Shown here one piece after another: positions 56,338 to 64,000 of a stretch of DNA of 64,000 nt. Both the position numbers and the translations under genes were made by a program. The notes beneath the pieces are model-generated. The model saw only the letters and a program-made list of their open reading frames with translations. It did no database searches and was not told the DNA's origin. The stretch is taken from contig NZ_FXXQ01000010.1 in NCBI RefSeq assembly GCF_900184815.1, positions 124,001 to 188,000 of the forward strand, written 5' to 3'. Origin of the DNA: Boseongicola aestuarii. Lineage in GTDB: Bacteria > Pseudomonadota > Alphaproteobacteria > Rhodobacterales > Rhodobacteraceae. Numbering within the stretch: position 1 is the stretch's first letter; every line of letters begins with the position of its first letter.

Positions 56338-57348
56338 TTACAGCAGCGGGTTTTGCTCCGGGGTTGGGGTGTCGGGGTGGAGGAGGCCCGCGGATTTGAG
56401 GTCGCTCCAGAGGGTGTCGGGGATCGGGTGCGCGGCCCAGGTCAGGATGTCTTGCATTTCGGATGTACTTCGGGTGCCGGGGATAACGCTGGCGACGCGG
56501 TCGTGTCCCAGAGGAAAGGCGAGGGCAGCGGCGGGCATGGGTGTGTTGTGGTCGCGGCAGATGGTTTCGATCCTGGCGGCTTTGGCGAGGACGTCGGCGG
56601 GGGCTTTGGCATAGTTCCAGGTGTCGCGGCCCACGAGGATGCCGGAGTTGAAGGGACCTCCGATGATGAGGCTGATGCCTTTGGCCTGGCAAGCGGGAAG
56701 GAGGTCGTCGAGCGGGGTTTGTTCGAGGAGCGTGTAGCGGCCTGCGAGGAGGAAGGTATCCCAGTCGCCTGTTTCCATGACGTCGAGGCAGGCTTTGACT
56801 TCGTTGACGCCGATGCCGATGGCCTTGACGTGACCGTTGCGGCGCAGGTCGTCCATGGCGCGGTAGCCGCTTTCCAGGTCTTTCATGTGGCGGGCGTTTT
56901 CTTCGCGTCCGTGTTGCATGTCGCCAATGTCGTGGGCGAGCAGGATGTCGATACGCTTGAGGCCGAGGCGTTGCTGGCTGTCCTCGAACGAGCGCATGAC
57001 GGCGTCGTAGGAGTAGTCGTAGACTGGGTGGAACGGCAGGGGGTCGATCATGCCGGCGTCTGCGAAGGGGTTGGCGAGGGCGCCGGGGGCGAGGAGGCGA
57101 CCCACTTTGGTCGAGAGTGAGTAGTCGCGGCAACGGATGGCGTCTCCAGTGGCGCGCTCAGAGCGGCCGAAGCCGTAGAAGGGCGCGGTGTCGATGAATG
57201 TAACGCCAGCGTCTAAGGCCAGATTGATGATCGCGAGGGCTTCGGTGTTGGTGATCTCGGCGAAGTTGCCGCCAAGTGGCGCGGTGCCGATGCCGAGGGT
57301 GGTGACGGTGAGATCGGTTTGGCCAAGGCGGCGTGTTTTAGGGGGCAT
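56338..57348 (-). CDS. Aldo/keto reductase
   Basis: 336 residues, (beta/alpha)8 NADP-dependent oxidoreductase. The catalytic tetrad fits Asp53, Tyr58, Lys81 and His139 (FIDTAPFYG, STKVG, LLAHDIGD). The N-terminal LGIGTAPLGGNF and the overall pattern resemble L-fucose/D-arabinose or pyridoxal dehydrogenases. The substrate is not certain. It lies downstream of the small COX1-like gene and the HxlR regulator, all on the minus strand, 17 bp apart. Confidence 0.9.
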   Translation of the reverse strand: MPPKTRRLGQTDLTVTTLGIGTAPLGGNFAEITNTEALAIINLALDAGVTFIDTAPFYGFGRSERATGDAIRCRDYSLSTKVGRLLAPGALANPFADAGMIDPLPFHPVYDYSYDAVMRSFEDSQQRLGLKRIDILLAHDIGDMQHGREENARHMKDLESGYRAMDDLRRNGHVKAIGIGVNEVKACLDVMETGDWDTFLLAGRYTLLEQTPLDDLLPACQAKGISLIIGGPFNSGILVGRDTWNYAKAPADVLAKAARIETICRDHNTPMPAAALAFPLGHDRVASVIPGTRSTSEMQDILTWAAHPIPDTLWSDLKSAGLLHPDTPTPEQNPLL

Positions 57349-57365
57349 GGAGCTTTCGGCTTTCT

Positions 57366-57710
57366 TTATCGGCGTTTGAGGGCCGCGATGACGGTTTCGG
57401 CAAGGATAACGGCGGTTGTGGTGAGCGTCACCAAAAGGATGACGCTGCCGAGCGTTGCAACCTGATTGGCGCGGTTGAACAGGGTGAAATCCGTATGCAC
57501 CGGGTCAGCGTAGAGGATCGCCAGCAATGGCGCGAGGGTCAGGAGCGTGCCGAGCGCGAAAGCTGAGGCGGCGAGGATGGCGTGTTTGCGGCTGAACCGT
57601 CGGGAGAGGCGGAGGATGGCAAACCAAGCGGTCGCAAAGAGCGCGATTACGATGGCCAGTGACAGTAGATAGTGGCTGTGGGCGACGACGTAGTAGGTGT
57701 CGTGGAGCAT
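57366..57710 (-). CDS. Stand-alone cytochrome oxidase subunit I-like three-helix protein
   Basis: 114 residues. It begins [18 protein letters not shown], almost identical to the helix X motif of COX1 (the ctaD gene in this window has [17 protein letters not shown]). Two more hydrophobic segments follow (HAILAASAFALGTLLTLAPLL, LGSVILLVTLTTTAVILAE). The two histidines in the position of the high-spin and low-spin heme ligands are kept, but none of the CuB ligands or other helices are present. GAGG precedes the ATG at 7 bp. It is either a small heme-binding membrane protein derived from COX1 helices X-XII or a remnant; the frame is intact. Confidence 0.75.
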   Translation of the reverse strand: MLHDTYYVVAHSHYLLSLAIVIALFATAWFAILRLSRRFSRKHAILAASAFALGTLLTLAPLLAILYADPVHTDFTLFNRANQVATLGSVILLVTLTTTAVILAETVIAALKRR

Positions 57711-57775
57711 GGTCGGGCCTCGTCTCGGGGTATCGTGGACGATGTCCCGAGGGTAGCGCGGCTTGAAAAGCGTTG

Positions 57776-58468
57776 CTAGCTGGCGAGTTTCTTTTGTTTG
57801 GCGAAAGGGCTGAGGCCGAGCCAGACCTGCATGGTCGCGGCGATCTTGCGGTCTCCGATCAGTTCGATCTTGTCGCGTTCGCTTTCCAATGTGGCGAGGC
57901 CCATCCATATGGCCGTCATCGTGCGTAGGTCCGTTGTGACGTAGAGATTGATCTCGAATCCGGGATCGGACCAGCAAAGGTCGACCTCTCCGTCGGGTTC
58001 GATCACCAGCCACCAGCAGTTCTTGGTCGAGGGTAAATCCGAGTATAGAAACTGAACCGCAGTGCGCAGGGGCGGCAGAGGCGAGGGGTCGAGGTTGCGC
58101 CGCATGTCCCACATCAGCAGGGAAGGGTCGAGATTCCTGAGGGAAAGTGTGGATTCGACCCATTTCTGACCCCAATTGCCGATGGCTTCGATGACGGGGC
58201 GCAGGTCTTTGCCCGCAGGTGTCAGGTGGTATTCGAAGACGCCTTTTTCCGCTCGGGAGGGAAGGCGTTCGATCACGCCGGCGCTTTCGAGTTCCTTCAG
58301 GCGGGTGGACAGAAGCGCGGGCGACATCTTGGGCACGCCGCGCCGCAGGTCGTTGAACCGGGTGGTTCCGGCGACCAGTTCGCGCATCAGAACCATTGTC
58401 CAGCGGGTGCAGAGCACTTCCGAGGCCATCGCGACGGGGCAGAATTGTTTGTATCCGGCTTGGGTCAT
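57776..58468 (-). CDS. HxlR family transcriptional regulator with C-terminal sterol-carrier-like domain
   Basis: 230 residues. The N-terminal winged helix is the HxlR type (CPVAMASEVLCTRWTMVLMREL, FNDLRRGVPKMSPALLSTRLKELE, YHLTPAGKDLRPV). The additional C-terminal 110 residues (WWLVIEPDGEVDLCWSDPG, IWMGLATLESERDKIEL) resemble an SCP-2-like domain. AAAGGAG lies before the ATG. It is divergent from the DUF1330 gene and probably represses it through the palindromes between them. Confidence 0.88.
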   Translation of the reverse strand: MTQAGYKQFCPVAMASEVLCTRWTMVLMRELVAGTTRFNDLRRGVPKMSPALLSTRLKELESAGVIERLPSRAEKGVFEYHLTPAGKDLRPVIEAIGNWGQKWVESTLSLRNLDPSLLMWDMRRNLDPSPLPPLRTAVQFLYSDLPSTKNCWWLVIEPDGEVDLCWSDPGFEINLYVTTDLRTMTAIWMGLATLESERDKIELIGDRKIAATMQVWLGLSPFAKQKKLAS

Positions 58469-58525
58469 TGTGGCGGCTCCTTTGTTGGCCTGTCGGCAAT
58501 CGTAGAAGCCCCCGCGATCGCTGCC

Positions 58526-58570
58526 TAGTTCAGAAACTGAATCCGGTGGTTCAGATGGGGAACTGGATGG
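58526..58570. promoter_or_regulatory. Palindromic operator candidates between hxlR and DUF1330
   Basis: A perfect palindrome TTCAG-AAA-CTGAA (58529-58541) and, about 22 bp further on, GGTTCAGATGGGGAACTGG with a similar but imperfect symmetry. Both share GTTCAGA and ACTG. They lie centrally in the divergent region and are the best candidates for HxlR binding. Confidence 0.55.
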
Positions 58571-58640
58571 GTGTACGGCCCTGTTGGTATTTGAAAGGAG
58601 CCCCTTTCTGGTGGGGCAGATTTAGCAAAGGGAGACGACA

Positions 58641-58967
58641 ATGAGTGTATATCTGATCGCCGACATCAAAGTGACCGACGACAGCTGGGTACCGGATTAT
58701 GCGACCAACGTGCATAAACTGGTGGAACAGCACGGCGGCAAATATCTGTCGCGCAGCGGCCATATCGACACGCTGGAAGGGGCGGCGACAGACAGCACCC
58801 TGATCGCAATCCTAGAGTTTCCGACGCGCGGGGCGCTGGACGGCTTCGCGGCTGATCCCGCATATGCCCCTTACGACAAAGCCCGGCAGGCCGGGAGTGT
58901 CAGCACGTTTCGGGTGATTGACGACACGGATATTGCGGGGGCGATACCCTATCTTTCTGCGGGGTAA
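58641..58967 (+). CDS. DUF1330 family protein
   Basis: 108 residues with the dimeric alpha/beta-barrel fold of DUF1330 (MSVYLIADIKVTDDSW, ATNVHKLVEQHGGKYLSRSG, LIAILEFPTRGALDGFAADPAY). Function unknown; related folds are monooxygenase-like or chlorite-dismutase-like. AAAGGGAG precedes the ATG. The divergent HxlR gene and a terminator downstream make it a single-gene unit. Confidence 0.9.
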   Translation: MSVYLIADIKVTDDSWVPDYATNVHKLVEQHGGKYLSRSGHIDTLEGAATDSTLIAILEFPTRGALDGFAADPAYAPYDKARQAGSVSTFRVIDDTDIAGAIPYLSAG

Positions 58968-58982
58968 GGTTGGAGAGGGTAG

Positions 58983-59008
58983 AAGGGCCCCGGCGATGGG
59001 GCCCTTTG
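58983..59008 (+). terminator. Intrinsic terminator after DUF1330 gene
   Basis: AAGGGCCCC-GGCGAT-GGGGCCCTT with 9-bp arms and TTTGG after it. It may also slow transcription of the converging cytochrome gene from the other side. Confidence 0.75.
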
Positions 59009-59102
59009 GTGTTGGCGTAGGCTGGTCCCAAGAAGGCCGACACATGTTTCATCGCCTTGAGCTGTTTGGCGCGTGACAGTCGTCGAAATCCCGCTTTGCG
59101 GC

Positions 59103-59888
59103 TCAGCAGGGGTCTGCCAGCGGCGGTAACTGACGCAGATAGAGGATGATGGCGTCAAGATCGGCAGGCGTCATGCTGCTGTAGTATGCGTATCCCATTG
59201 GCGGCATCATCGCCGATCCGTCGGGGCGGACGCCGGTTGAAATCATCTGGACCAATTCCTCGTCGGTCCATTTCGAAATGCCGTCTTCGGGATGAGGTGT
59301 AAGGTTTGCCGATACCGAGGTGCCCCAGGGTCCGTGGAACTCAAATCCGCCGGCACCAAGCTGGTTGATCCTATCCGGCCCCATCGGTCCCATTGGGCTA
59401 TGGCATTCCACGCAGTGGGCCACTGTATCGATGGGCGGACCATACGCAGGCGGGAGCGGAATATTGTAGACGCTCTGGCCTGCGTCGTTTTCCACGGCAG
59501 GAATACTGCGCAGGTAGGCCACAATTGACATCACATCATCGTCCGAAAGCTGACTGTAAAGCGCAATCGGCATCGGCGGTCCTATGACCCGTGTGCCGCC
59601 CGGCGTGATCCCCTCGCGGATGGCACGCGCTAATTCGGCATCGCTCCACTCCGACACGCGTCCGCCGAGTGTGAGATTGGGCGCAATGGCGGTGAAAGCA
59701 GGTGTTTCTTCCACAAGGCACCCCGCCAGGTTCTTTGTCATGTCCGGTCCTTGGGCTCCGAAAGGAGTGTGGCAGTTCCCACAGCCCGCAGGGCCTTCGA
59801 CCAGATATTGACCTCTCTCGATTGATGGTTCGGCCAGAGCCAATGTCCCGGCAAACGTCACGGCAATAGTACAGACTGCGATTCTCAT
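59103..59888 (-). CDS. Diheme cytochrome c
   Basis: 261 residues: signal peptide (ending near LALAEP), then two cytochrome c domains with CGNCH (Cys36, Cys39, His40) and CVECH (Cys159, Cys162, His163). Possible axial Met ligands lie in GPPMPIALYS and MMPPMGYAYYS. It is a periplasmic electron carrier that could feed the nearby cytochrome oxidase (ctaD is 0.3 kb upstream on the same strand), but the terminator after ctaD suggests separate transcription. A G10 tract sits at the ribosome binding position. Confidence 0.9.
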   Translation of the reverse strand: MRIAVCTIAVTFAGTLALAEPSIERGQYLVEGPAGCGNCHTPFGAQGPDMTKNLAGCLVEETPAFTAIAPNLTLGGRVSEWSDAELARAIREGITPGGTRVIGPPMPIALYSQLSDDDVMSIVAYLRSIPAVENDAGQSVYNIPLPPAYGPPIDTVAHCVECHSPMGPMGPDRINQLGAGGFEFHGPWGTSVSANLTPHPEDGISKWTDEELVQMISTGVRPDGSAMMPPMGYAYYSSMTPADLDAIILYLRQLPPLADPC

Positions 59889-59894
59889 TTTTGT

Positions 59895-59904
59895 CCCCCC
59901 CCCC
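59895..59904 (-). repeat. G10 homopolymer at ribosome-binding position of cytochrome c gene
   Basis: On the minus strand a run of ten G is followed by ACAAAA and the ATG of the diheme cytochrome c. No other Shine-Dalgarno-like sequence is present, so the tract itself should act as one. Such runs change length readily. Confidence 0.85.
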
Positions 59905-59905
59905 G

Positions 59906-60192
59906 GATTGATGACGGCGGTATTGCTCCCGTTCGCTGACTTCACAAAGCAATATCTTTTGGCGGAATCTCGAAGCGGCAATCGCTAGAGTTGCTGCGTT
60001 TGACCCGTCGTTGGATTGGGGCTTCTGTTCCGGTGGATGGTTTGGGGGCGGGCCGTATTTCATGCCGAAATCCGGTCGCCGGTATTGCAAATTGGGAAGG
60101 TCTGGTGAAGGCCTCCTTCGAGGGGAACCGTTTTCATGGTGCGACCCTTCCTTGATTTGGAAGCAACCGCACTCGCCGTACGCGGGAACGAA
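59906..60192. other. Intergenic region without recognised gene
   Basis: I see no convincing reading frame, RNA or repeat in this stretch between the cytochrome c gene and the ctaD terminator. It should contain the promoter of the cytochrome c gene. Confidence 0.6.
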
Positions 60193-60222
60193 AAAGGGCC
60201 TCGGCATGTGCCGAGGCCCTTT
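60193..60222 (-). terminator. Intrinsic terminator after ctaD
   Basis: AAAGGGCCTCGGCA and TGCCGAGGCCCTTT form a perfect 14-bp stem with a 2-nt gap; on the minus strand it ends in TTTTT. It lies 21 bp after the ctaD stop. Confidence 0.93.
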
Positions 60223-60243
60223 CGATCTCTGCTTTAAGATCAG

Positions 60244-61956
60244 TTACTCGACGATCTTCTTTTCCAGCCGTTCGGCACGCGGGTGGTTGCCGTCTTGCCA
60301 GTCCCACATGTCGCGTGTCGGAAGAGTTTCGAAGGTGTGCTCTGGTGGCGGGCAGGGCAGGGTCCACTCGAGAGTGTCTGCATGCTCGTTCCAGTAGTTG
60401 TCTTCGGTGATCTTCGCGCCATGGCGCAGCGTGTAGTACACGATGCCGATAAACAAGAGGAAGGATGCAAAGGCCAGGAACGCGCCCCATGAGGAGACTT
60501 CATTCCAGTAGGCGAAGGCTTCCGGATAGTCGATGTAGCGACGTGGCATGCCTTGACGTCCGAGGAAGTGCTGCGGGAAGAACGTCAGGTTTGCACCAAT
60601 GAAGAACATCCAGAACTGCACCTGACCCCAACGTTCAGGGTACTGACGTCCGGACATCTTGCCGATCCAGTAATAGACGCCGGCAAAGATACAGAAGACG
60701 GCGCCGAGGCTCATCACATAGTGGAAGTGCGCGACCACGTAGTAGGTGTCGTGGTAGACGCGGTCCACAGCGGCCTGTGACAGGACGATGCCTGTTACGC
60801 CGCCAAGCGTGAAGAGGAAGAGGAAGCCGAATGCGTAGAGCATCGGTGTCTTGAACTCTACCGAACCGCCCCACATTGTGGCAATCCATGAGAAGATCTT
60901 AACGCCCGTTGGGACCGCGATGACCATGGTGGCCAGCATGAAATAAGTCTGCTGGGTCAGGGACATTCCCACGGTGTACATGTGGTGGGCCCAGACGACG
61001 AAGCCGAGCGCGCCAATGGCGATCATTGCCCAAACCATTGGCATGTAGCCGAAGATTGGTTTGCGCGAGAAGGTCGCGATAACGTGGCTAATGAGGCCGA
61101 AGCCGGGCAGGATGATGATGTACACCTCGGGGTGTCCGAAGAACCACAGGATGTGCTGGTAGAGGATCGGGTCCCCGCCGCCTGCCGGATCAAAGAACGT
61201 TGTGCCGAAGTTGCGGTCTGTCAGAAGCATCGTGATGGCGCCTGCGAGGACCGGAAGGGCCAAGAGGATGAGCCATGCTGTGACGAAGATCGACCATGCA
61301 AACAGCGGCACTTTGAACAGTGTCATGCCGGGGGCACGCATGTTCAGGAAAGTCGTGATCATGTTGATAGCGCCGAGGATCGAGGACGCGCCCGAGAGGT
61401 GCACCGCGAAGATCGCGAGGTCCATAGACCAGCCGCCTTCAGTCGTCGAAAGCGGTGGGTAAAGCACCCAGCCGACGCCCGAACCCAGTTGCCCGTTGCC
61501 GCCCGGAGAGACGACAGAGGCGATGGCTAGCGACGTGCCGGCGACGTAGAGCCAGTAGGACAGATTGTTCATCCGCGGGAAGGCCATGTCCGGTGCACCG
61601 ATGTGCAAGGGCATGAAATAGTTGCCAAAGCCGCCGAAGAGCGCCGGAATAACGACGAAGAACATCATCAGGATGCCGTGGCCCGTGATCAGCACGTTCC
61701 AGAGATGGCCGTTTGGCGTACAGGTTGCCGCGCTGTCGGCGAACATCCGGGCGCCTTCGAGGCACATGTACTGAACGCCGGGGTCTTTCAGCTCCATCCG
61801 CATGTACACGGTGAAGGCGACGGCGATGAAACCGACAAAGCCCGAAGTGAACAGATACAGAATACCAATGTCTTTGTGGTTTGTGGACATGAACCAGCGA
61901 GTGAAGAAACTCCGGTCGTCGTGTCCCTCGTGCCCGTGCGCTGTAGCGTCGGCCAT
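60244..61956 (-). CDS. ctaD: Cytochrome c oxidase subunit I (aa3-type)
   Basis: A 570-residue heme-copper oxidase subunit with 12 helices. Ligand motifs are [11 protein letters not shown] (His93, heme a), [17 protein letters not shown] (CuB His and cross-linked Tyr), [10 protein letters not shown] (two CuB His) and [17 protein letters not shown] (heme a3 and a). AGGAGG precedes the ATG at 61956. Subunits II and III and the assembly genes are not next to it, as is common for ctaD in Rhodobacterales. It has a strong terminator downstream. Confidence 0.97.
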   Translation of the reverse strand: MADATAHGHEGHDDRSFFTRWFMSTNHKDIGILYLFTSGFVGFIAVAFTVYMRMELKDPGVQYMCLEGARMFADSAATCTPNGHLWNVLITGHGILMMFFVVIPALFGGFGNYFMPLHIGAPDMAFPRMNNLSYWLYVAGTSLAIASVVSPGGNGQLGSGVGWVLYPPLSTTEGGWSMDLAIFAVHLSGASSILGAINMITTFLNMRAPGMTLFKVPLFAWSIFVTAWLILLALPVLAGAITMLLTDRNFGTTFFDPAGGGDPILYQHILWFFGHPEVYIIILPGFGLISHVIATFSRKPIFGYMPMVWAMIAIGALGFVVWAHHMYTVGMSLTQQTYFMLATMVIAVPTGVKIFSWIATMWGGSVEFKTPMLYAFGFLFLFTLGGVTGIVLSQAAVDRVYHDTYYVVAHFHYVMSLGAVFCIFAGVYYWIGKMSGRQYPERWGQVQFWMFFIGANLTFFPQHFLGRQGMPRRYIDYPEAFAYWNEVSSWGAFLAFASFLLFIGIVYYTLRHGAKITEDNYWNEHADTLEWTLPCPPPEHTFETLPTRDMWDWQDGNHPRAERLEKKIVE

Positions 61957-62205
61957 GAATTGCCTCCTAGATTCCCAATTCAACGGGGATTCCTCCCCGC
62001 GCTTTCAACCGTTTCTAAAGGGACGGGCGGTGTGGGGCAATGACGGAAGTGACCTTTATGGCGGGATATTTTGCCTCAGGGGGGAAAGGCAGAGCAGGAG
62101 GTGTCGGGTTTGCCGCGATTTTCCCCCAGTTGTGGTCCGATCGCATGACAGTCGGGGGGGGGCTGGCTGTGGGTATCTAAGGGTCAGACATCAAGGAGAG
62201 GTGAT

Positions 62206-62418
62206 ATGGACCCCATCCACTTTATGGCCCGAGTCGGGTCGAAACAGGCGCTGCACCGACGCGCAACACCGCAGGAGATTGATGGGTTTTACCAAAGCGA
62301 CGACTGGGACGCGGTCTGGCGCATGCGGGCCTTGGTCCGCCGGGGGGCGGGTCTTGGGTTTTGGAAGCGCAGGCGCGGCGCGCGCGCTTTGATTGCCGGG
62401 ACGGTACCGGCTGAATAG
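62206..62418 (+). CDS. Small basic protein of unknown function
   Basis: 70 residues (begins MDPIHFMARVGSKQALH, ends ALIAGTVPAE) with a hydrophilic, basic middle (FWKRRRGARAL) and several Trp. No domain recognised. A very good ribosome binding site (AAGGAGAGGTGAT) supports translation. It is 23 bp before the NTF2-LuxR gene and probably in one operon with it. A G9 run lies 45 bp upstream (62154-62162). Confidence 0.7.
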   Translation: MDPIHFMARVGSKQALHRRATPQEIDGFYQSDDWDAVWRMRALVRRGAGLGFWKRRRGARALIAGTVPAE

Positions 62419-62441
62419 ACTTGGGACAAAGCGGAGACATC

Positions 62442-63437
62442 ATGACGCAAACAGCTATGTCCGCCACGCAGGATGCCGATCAGATCCGCGCGGTTGTTCA
62501 CGAGGAAACAGCAGCGTTCTTTGCCAAGGACTTTGAGCGTTGGGCGGCGTGTTTTCTGCACGCGCCGCGCACGCATGACGTCTATGTCACAAAGGGACGC
62601 GGTGTGGTGATCAGCCGGGGCTGGGCTGATATGGCGGCGTCGATGCGGCAGCTTATGCAGGACAATCCCCGCGTCTTCGAAGGCAGCTATGAAAAGTATG
62701 ACTTTGAGATTTCGGTTTCTGGGGACATGGCATGGACGACGTTCAACACGCGGGCGGGGCCCGAACGCAGCAGGCGGTATCGCTCGGCGGAGGTGTTCGA
62801 GACGCGTATCATTGAGCGGATCGAGGGCAGGTGGCTCATTGTCTATTCCAGCGTTGCCGTGCTGCGTGAGCCGCGCGACGGACCACCGCTTGTGCAGGTC
62901 GACGGTGATGGGCAGGTTATCTGGGCGTCGGACAAGACGCTGGCGCGGTTGGAGAGCTTTGACGGCTTGACGGTGTCTGCGGGCAGGTTGCGGGCGCAAT
63001 CGCCGAAGTGGGACCGGGAGTTGCAGGCCACGATCGCGCGGGCCGCCGGTATGCGGCACGTCTGGGACAGCGGGTTTTCGGCGGGCGGGAACAACCAGTT
63101 CCATTACCCGTACATTTTGGGCGACCGGGACGGGATTTCGCATTGCACGGTGTTCGTTCTGGACGGGATGATCAATGTGTCGTTCGGGGATGATGCGCTG
63201 ATTGGCGGGCGGATTGAGACTGCGGCCGAGATTTTCGGGCTGTCGCAGGCGCAAAAGCGGCTGGCGCATCAGGTGTCGACCGGGATGAGGTTGACGGAAG
63301 CGGCAGAAGCTTTGGGCATTTCGGTGAACACGGCGCGCACACATCTGGGGCGGATTTACACAAAGACGGGGGTGAATTCGCAAGTGGCTCTGGTCAGAAT
63401 GCTGATGTCGATGGCGGCGCTGCCGTATCAGGCTTGA
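62442..63437 (+). CDS. NTF2-like / PAS-like / LuxR-type HTH regulator
   Basis: About 331 residues. Residues 1 to about 130 have the pattern of a SnoaL/NTF2-like pocket (VVHEETAAFFAKDFERWAACFL, RGWADMAASMRQLMQDNPRVF, SGDMAWTTFNTR, IERIEGRWLIVYSSVAVLR). Residues about 137-260 look like the PAS-type sensor common before LuxR domains (GDGQVIWASDKTLARLE, SAGRLRAQ). Residues about 270-325 are a LuxR HTH (GLSQAQKRLAHQVSTGMRLTEAAEALGISVNTARTHLGRIY). GGAG lies 5 bp before ATG. An NTF2 pocket used as a sensor on a LuxR regulator is uncommon. Confidence 0.85.
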   Translation: MTQTAMSATQDADQIRAVVHEETAAFFAKDFERWAACFLHAPRTHDVYVTKGRGVVISRGWADMAASMRQLMQDNPRVFEGSYEKYDFEISVSGDMAWTTFNTRAGPERSRRYRSAEVFETRIIERIEGRWLIVYSSVAVLREPRDGPPLVQVDGDGQVIWASDKTLARLESFDGLTVSAGRLRAQSPKWDRELQATIARAAGMRHVWDSGFSAGGNNQFHYPYILGDRDGISHCTVFVLDGMINVSFGDDALIGGRIETAAEIFGLSQAQKRLAHQVSTGMRLTEAAEALGISVNTARTHLGRIYTKTGVNSQVALVRMLMSMAALPYQA

Positions 63438-63483
63438 GCTTTGCGGGCGGCGCTTGCGGCTTCGCGTTCTTCGCGCTGCTTTT

Positions 63484-64000
63484 TCAGCATGGCGGTGTAG
63501 CGCGGGGCGAAGAACTTGGTGAAGGTGCGCACCTCGGGTGTTTGTGGGCCTGAGGTGAGGTGATGAGCCAAGTGTTTACTGTAAAGTCTTCTATAGGTTC
63601 CACCACACGGGTGAGTGACGGTTTGTCCAGGGCAAGACCTGTACTGAGCAGGCCAATGCCAAACCCGCTGAGAATGGCGGCAACGACGCTATTGTAGCTG
63701 TCGCATTCCATGACAATCTGATCCGGCGTAATGCGTCCTGTGATCCAGTCGCGAAACTTGCGCATCCCGCCGCTCATCACGACGAACTTGTGGTCCGAGA
63801 AGTCATCTTGTGACGCAGGGAGGCCATATTTTTTCACATAGGCCTGGGAAGCATAGAGCGCCATGGGTTGCGAGAACATCTTGCGGCAGATGAGACTGGG
63901 GTCCGTTACCTCATTCACGTAGCGGATCGCGACGTCGGCTTCGTCATTGGCCAGATCAAGGGTTTCCGGGGTGGCGAGGAAGTCGAAGGTGATTTCGGGA
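63484..64000 (-). CDS. LysR family regulator (partial; N-terminus outside window; C-terminus frameshifted)
   Basis: The visible part is the substrate-binding domain of a LysR regulator (FDFLATPETLDLANDEADVAIRYVN, KKYGLPASQDDFSDHKFVV, VVAAILSGFGIGLLSTGLA, WLITSPQAHKHP). The helix-turn-helix lies beyond 64000. After KHP the frame shifts near 63538. The expected tail (EVRTFTKFFAPRYTAML...) follows in another frame, and a second single-base change near an A run (63480-63486) would be needed to reach the natural stop at about 63429. As read it stops at 63484. Either a decaying C-terminus or sequencing errors at homopolymers. Confidence 0.75.
   Translation of the reverse strand, partial: PEITFDFLATPETLDLANDEADVAIRYVNEVTDPSLICRKMFSQPMALYASQAYVKKYGLPASQDDFSDHKFVVMSGGMRKFRDWITGRITPDQIVMECDSYNSVVAAILSGFGIGLLSTGLALDKPSLTRVVEPIEDFTVNTWLITSPQAHKHPRCAPSPSSSPRATPPC

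Noticed and set aside
60011-60397. Plus-strand frame between cytochrome c and ctaD
   Set aside because: It runs through the ctaD terminator and into antisense ctaD, and has no recognisable domain or ribosome binding site.
62251-62261. GCACCGACGCG inside the small gene at 62206
   Set aside because: One unit only, within a coding sequence and not followed by a second.

Overview
The window is a GC-rich chromosomal segment (roughly 60% G+C) of an alphaproteobacterium, most likely a marine Rhodobacterales / Roseobacter-clade member. This rests on gene content and style rather than on any rRNA, since none is present. Supporting signs are a SAM-II riboswitch before metZ, an aa3 ctaD, the glyQ-DUF6446-glyS cluster, a SPOR/pseudo-protease lipoprotein-like gene, and many Lrp/AsnC and EamA genes. 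The neighbourhood is mostly core metabolism. I see no phage, integron, CRISPR array, tRNA, rRNA or insertion sequence.

Left part (1-8.5 kb): the start of a cobalamin-type FecCD permease gene leaves the window leftward behind a textbook cobalamin riboswitch. Facing the other way is a four-gene Mn/Zn/Fe-type metal ABC transporter operon behind two Fur-family (Mur/Fur-like) 7-1-7 boxes. Then come a KefB/C-type cation:proton antiporter with its upstream Lrp gene, and a divergent 4-hydroxyphenylpyruvate dioxygenase.

Middle left (8.7-25.5 kb): leucine biosynthesis (leuC, leuD, leuB) is interrupted by a membrane protein and a frameshifted endonuclease/exonuclease/phosphatase pseudogene. It is followed by a D-lactate dehydrogenase, purD, xseA, an orphan NuoE-NuoF (formate dehydrogenase beta-like) fusion, ftsY with a long Pro-Glu hexanucleotide repeat, a GNAT gene, an EamA exporter and yciB.

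Middle (25-45 kb): PilZ, GST, metZ under a SAM-II riboswitch plus terminator, a glutamine amidotransferase, folE2, a DUF6151-type gene, trkH, a TPP enzyme, a SPOR/peptidoglycan-binding pseudo-protease, glyQ-DUF6446-glyS, a divergent pyruvate phosphate dikinase, a SleB-type cell-wall hydrolase, glmM and an EamA transporter.

Right part (45-64 kb): ilvC faces two tandem Lrp genes. Next are a UbiH-type hydroxylase, a HAD nucleotidase, a GntR regulator, a GT2 glycosyltransferase, carA, yqeY, DUF2244, a PiT phosphate transporter, Nudix, an aldo/keto reductase, a 114-residue stand-alone COX1-like protein, an HxlR regulator with divergent DUF1330, a diheme cytochrome c, ctaD, a small unknown gene, an NTF2-LuxR regulator, and a LysR gene that runs off the right edge with a frameshifted tail.

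The most unusual structure outside genes is a family of three dispersed intergenic elements. Each is made of exactly four 11-bp units of type NNACCGACGNN (at 10168, 39001 and, inverted, 53504). A second dispersed family is GC hairpins followed by an ATATTTTT tract (8470, 27681, 54155).
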